A DNA stretch of 9,000 bases from Burkholderia gladioli (GTDB taxonomy: Bacteria; Pseudomonadota; Gammaproteobacteria; Burkholderiales; Burkholderiaceae), in assembly GCA_009914575.1 (NCBI GenBank), contig WNEB01000054.1, positions 1 to 9,000 on the forward strand, in the 5' to 3' direction. Under the pieces are notes generated by a model. The model worked only from the letters and a program-made list of their open reading frames with translations, was not told where the DNA came from and ran no database searches. Shown one piece after another: positions 6,737 through 9,000 of this stretch. Made by a program: the position numbers and the translations under genes. Every line of letters starts with the position of its first letter. Position 1 is the stretch's first letter.

Positions 6737-7708
6737 TTACACCGCCATCGGCGCCGTCAGCGGCGCGTGGTGGCGATAGCCTTCGAGCGAGAAATCGGAC
6801 GGCTCGATCCGTTCGAGCCATTCGGGTTCATACACGCCCGTCTTCGCGTACTCGGGCACCCGGTCGGCGATCGCGAGCCGCGGGCTTTCGTACGGTTCGC
6901 GTTCGAGCTGCTGCGTCAGCATGTCGATCTGGTTTTCGTAGATGTGCGCGTCGCCGATGAAATACGTGAACCAGCGCGGCGTGTAGCCCGTCAGCCGGCC
7001 GACCAGTTCGAGCAGCGCGGCGCCCTCGGTCAGGTTGAACGGCGTGCCGAGGCCCACGTCGTTGCTGCGGATGTAGAGGCACAGCGAGATCTCGCGCTTC
7101 GTCACGTTCGGCAGGAACTGGTACAGCAGATGGCAGGCCGGCAGCGCGATCTCGTCGAGCTTCACGGGGTTCCAGCCGTGGAACAGGATGCGGCGGCTCG
7201 ACGGGTCGCGCATGATCGTGTCGAGGCAGTCGCACAGCTGGTCGATCGCCTTGTACAGCAGCACCTGCTGCACGCCGTTGTCCTCGAAGCCGGTCACGAC
7301 GCGGTAGCCGCGCGAGACGGCATCGTCGATCTGCGCGGCGGCCTGCGCCGCCAGCACCTTGTAGCCGGGCCAGCTGCGCCATTGCACGCCGTACACGTCG
7401 CCCAGATCGTCCAAGCCGGTGCGGTACGGATTCGCGAGCCAGGCGGCGTTGTCGTTGGCGTTCGCATCCCAGACCTTGCAGCCGAGCGCGCGGAAATCGG
7501 CCGCGCTGCGCGTGGCGCGCAGGAAGCCGACCAGCTCGCCGATTGCCGACTTGAACGCCAGCTTCTTGGTCGTGACGGTCGGAAAGCCTTGCTGCAGGTC
7601 GAAGCGCAGCATCGCGCCCGGCATGCTGATGGTGCGGATGCCGGTGCGGTTCTCCTGCCAGGAGCCGGTGTCGAGGATGGTGCGAACGAGATCGAGATAC
7701 TGTTTCAT
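6737..7708 (-). CDS. thyA: Thymidylate synthase
   Basis: This enzyme methylates dUMP to dTMP using methylenetetrahydrofolate in the cytosol. The 323-residue product shows [19 protein letters not shown] near the start, the dUMP-phosphate segment [14 protein letters not shown], and the catalytic Cys192 in [10 protein letters not shown] (usually LPPCH). It then has [24 protein letters not shown] and the conserved C-terminal end APMAV. It is about 60 residues longer than E. coli ThyA (264), with extra sequence before the catalytic Cys, as in other long-form bacterial enzymes. The ATG at 7708 has AAGGAA five bases upstream. It looks like a single-gene unit with its own promoter at 7746. Its own terminator is weak: only a 5-bp stem at 6717-6721/6728-6732. 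No frameshift is seen. Confidence 0.97.
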   Translation of the reverse strand: MKQYLDLVRTILDTGSWQENRTGIRTISMPGAMLRFDLQQGFPTVTTKKLAFKSAIGELVGFLRATRSAADFRALGCKVWDANANDNAAWLANPYRTGLDDLGDVYGVQWRSWPGYKVLAAQAAAQIDDAVSRGYRVVTGFEDNGVQQVLLYKAIDQLCDCLDTIMRDPSSRRILFHGWNPVKLDEIALPACHLLYQFLPNVTKREISLCLYIRSNDVGLGTPFNLTEGAALLELVGRLTGYTPRWFTYFIGDAHIYENQIDMLTQQLEREPYESPRLAIADRVPEYAKTGVYEPEWLERIEPSDFSLEGYRHHAPLTAPMAV

Positions 7709-7745
7709 GCGGGTTCCTTCGGTCGCCAGCGCGGCCCGTCCCGCG

Positions 7746-7754
7746 ATTCTAGCA
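7746..7754 (-). promoter_or_regulatory. Extended -10 promoter of thyA
   Basis: The minus strand reads TGCTAGAAT, an extended -10 (TGn before TAGAAT, five of six matches). Extended -10 promoters often lack a good -35, and none is seen here. Transcription would start near 7739, about 30 bases before the thyA ATG. The site lies in the 59-base gap after the upstream regulator, so thyA can be expressed although that regulator is broken. Confidence 0.6.
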
Positions 7755-7767
7755 AGCCTCGCGCCGC

Positions 7768-8865
<1,098 letters not shown>

Positions 8866-8891
8866 TGATCTTGCCCCGTTTCACGGACACC
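8866..8891 (+). repeat. Left terminal inverted repeat of the right IS copy
   Basis: These 26 bases begin TGATCTTGCCCC and end GGACACC. They match the inverted right end at 415-440 in 23 of 26 positions. The preceding base does not match, which fixes the element start at 8866. Confidence 0.88.
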
Positions 8892-8928
8892 CCTATAAGC
8901 GATTAACTATCGCAATAGGAGGTGGACG

Positions 8929-9000
8929 ATGACCAAGAGCAAGGCAGGCAGAAAGGGGCAGGAGTTCAGCCTGGAGTTCAGGCAGCAGGCACTGTTGCGA
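8929..9000 (+). CDS. IS3-family OrfA, N-terminal 24 residues (3' end outside window)
   Basis: The ATG at 8929 opens MTKSKAGRKGQEFSLEFRQQ and then ALLR at the window edge. This is the start of the small helix-turn-helix protein (HTH_8/transposase 8 type) that binds the IS ends. In this family it is normally fused to OrfB by programmed -1 frameshifting downstream. A near-perfect ribosome binding site AGGAGGTG lies at 8917-8924, five to six bases before the ATG. The HTH itself is beyond the window. Confidence 0.82.
   Translation, partial: MTKSKAGRKGQEFSLEFRQQALLR

Larger units (their letters stand above)
8866..9000 (+). mobile_element. Left end of a second IS3-family element, same type as at position 1
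   Basis: The element begins TGATCTTGCCCC at 8866 and runs past the window end. It contains the left terminal repeat and the start of orfA at 8929. It has the same orientation as the copy at 1-440, so the two are direct repeats about 8.4 kb apart. It is inserted in the VpsR-like regulator gene. The bases before it are GTCAAG; the target duplication cannot be verified because the other end is outside the window. Confidence 0.92.

Overview
The window looks like chromosomal DNA from a high-GC betaproteobacterium, most likely Burkholderia in the strict sense. The genus call rests on recognising the gene families and their sequence style, not on a search. Insertion sequences at both edges and several broken genes suggest a strain with active transposition and gene loss, as seen in host-associated Burkholderia.

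Layout: (1) 1-440 is the right end of an IS3-family element, including the C-terminal part of its transposase. (2) 756-2150 (+) is an intact class II fumarase gene, fumC, followed by a clean terminator. (3) 2222-2732 (-) is an acyl-CoA thioesterase gene with one frameshift. (4) 2825-2974 (-) is a 49-residue lipoprotein-like gene. (5) 3111-3818 (+) is an ArsR-type regulator. (6) 4020-6362 (+) is an exported FecR-like/DUF6600 protein gene with four frameshifts, the first at a GC-rich octamer tandem repeat. (7) 6392-6428 is a strong bidirectional terminator. (8) 6431-6694 is a 264-bp non-coding element with 25-bp terminal inverted repeats and a perfect 8-bp flanking direct repeat, which looks like a MITE. 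(9) 6737-7708 (-) is an intact thymidylate synthase gene, thyA. (10) 7768-8865 (-) is a VpsR-like enhancer-binding regulator, cut at its 5' end by an insertion and carrying two frameshifts. (11) 8866-9000 is the left end of a second IS of the same type and orientation.

The genes do not form one pathway. fumC (TCA cycle) and thyA (dTMP synthesis) are housekeeping genes and are intact. The envelope/regulatory genes and the thioesterase gene between and beside them are damaged. All seven indels I infer fall in three dispensable-looking genes. That pattern favours real decay, although most of them lie in short homopolymers or CG repeats where sequencing error is possible.

The strongest candidate for something undescribed is the MITE-like element inserted at the T-tract of the terminator between two convergent genes. 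Next are the octamer repeat that throws the exported protein out of frame, and the left IS copy whose transposase has lost its second catalytic aspartate.
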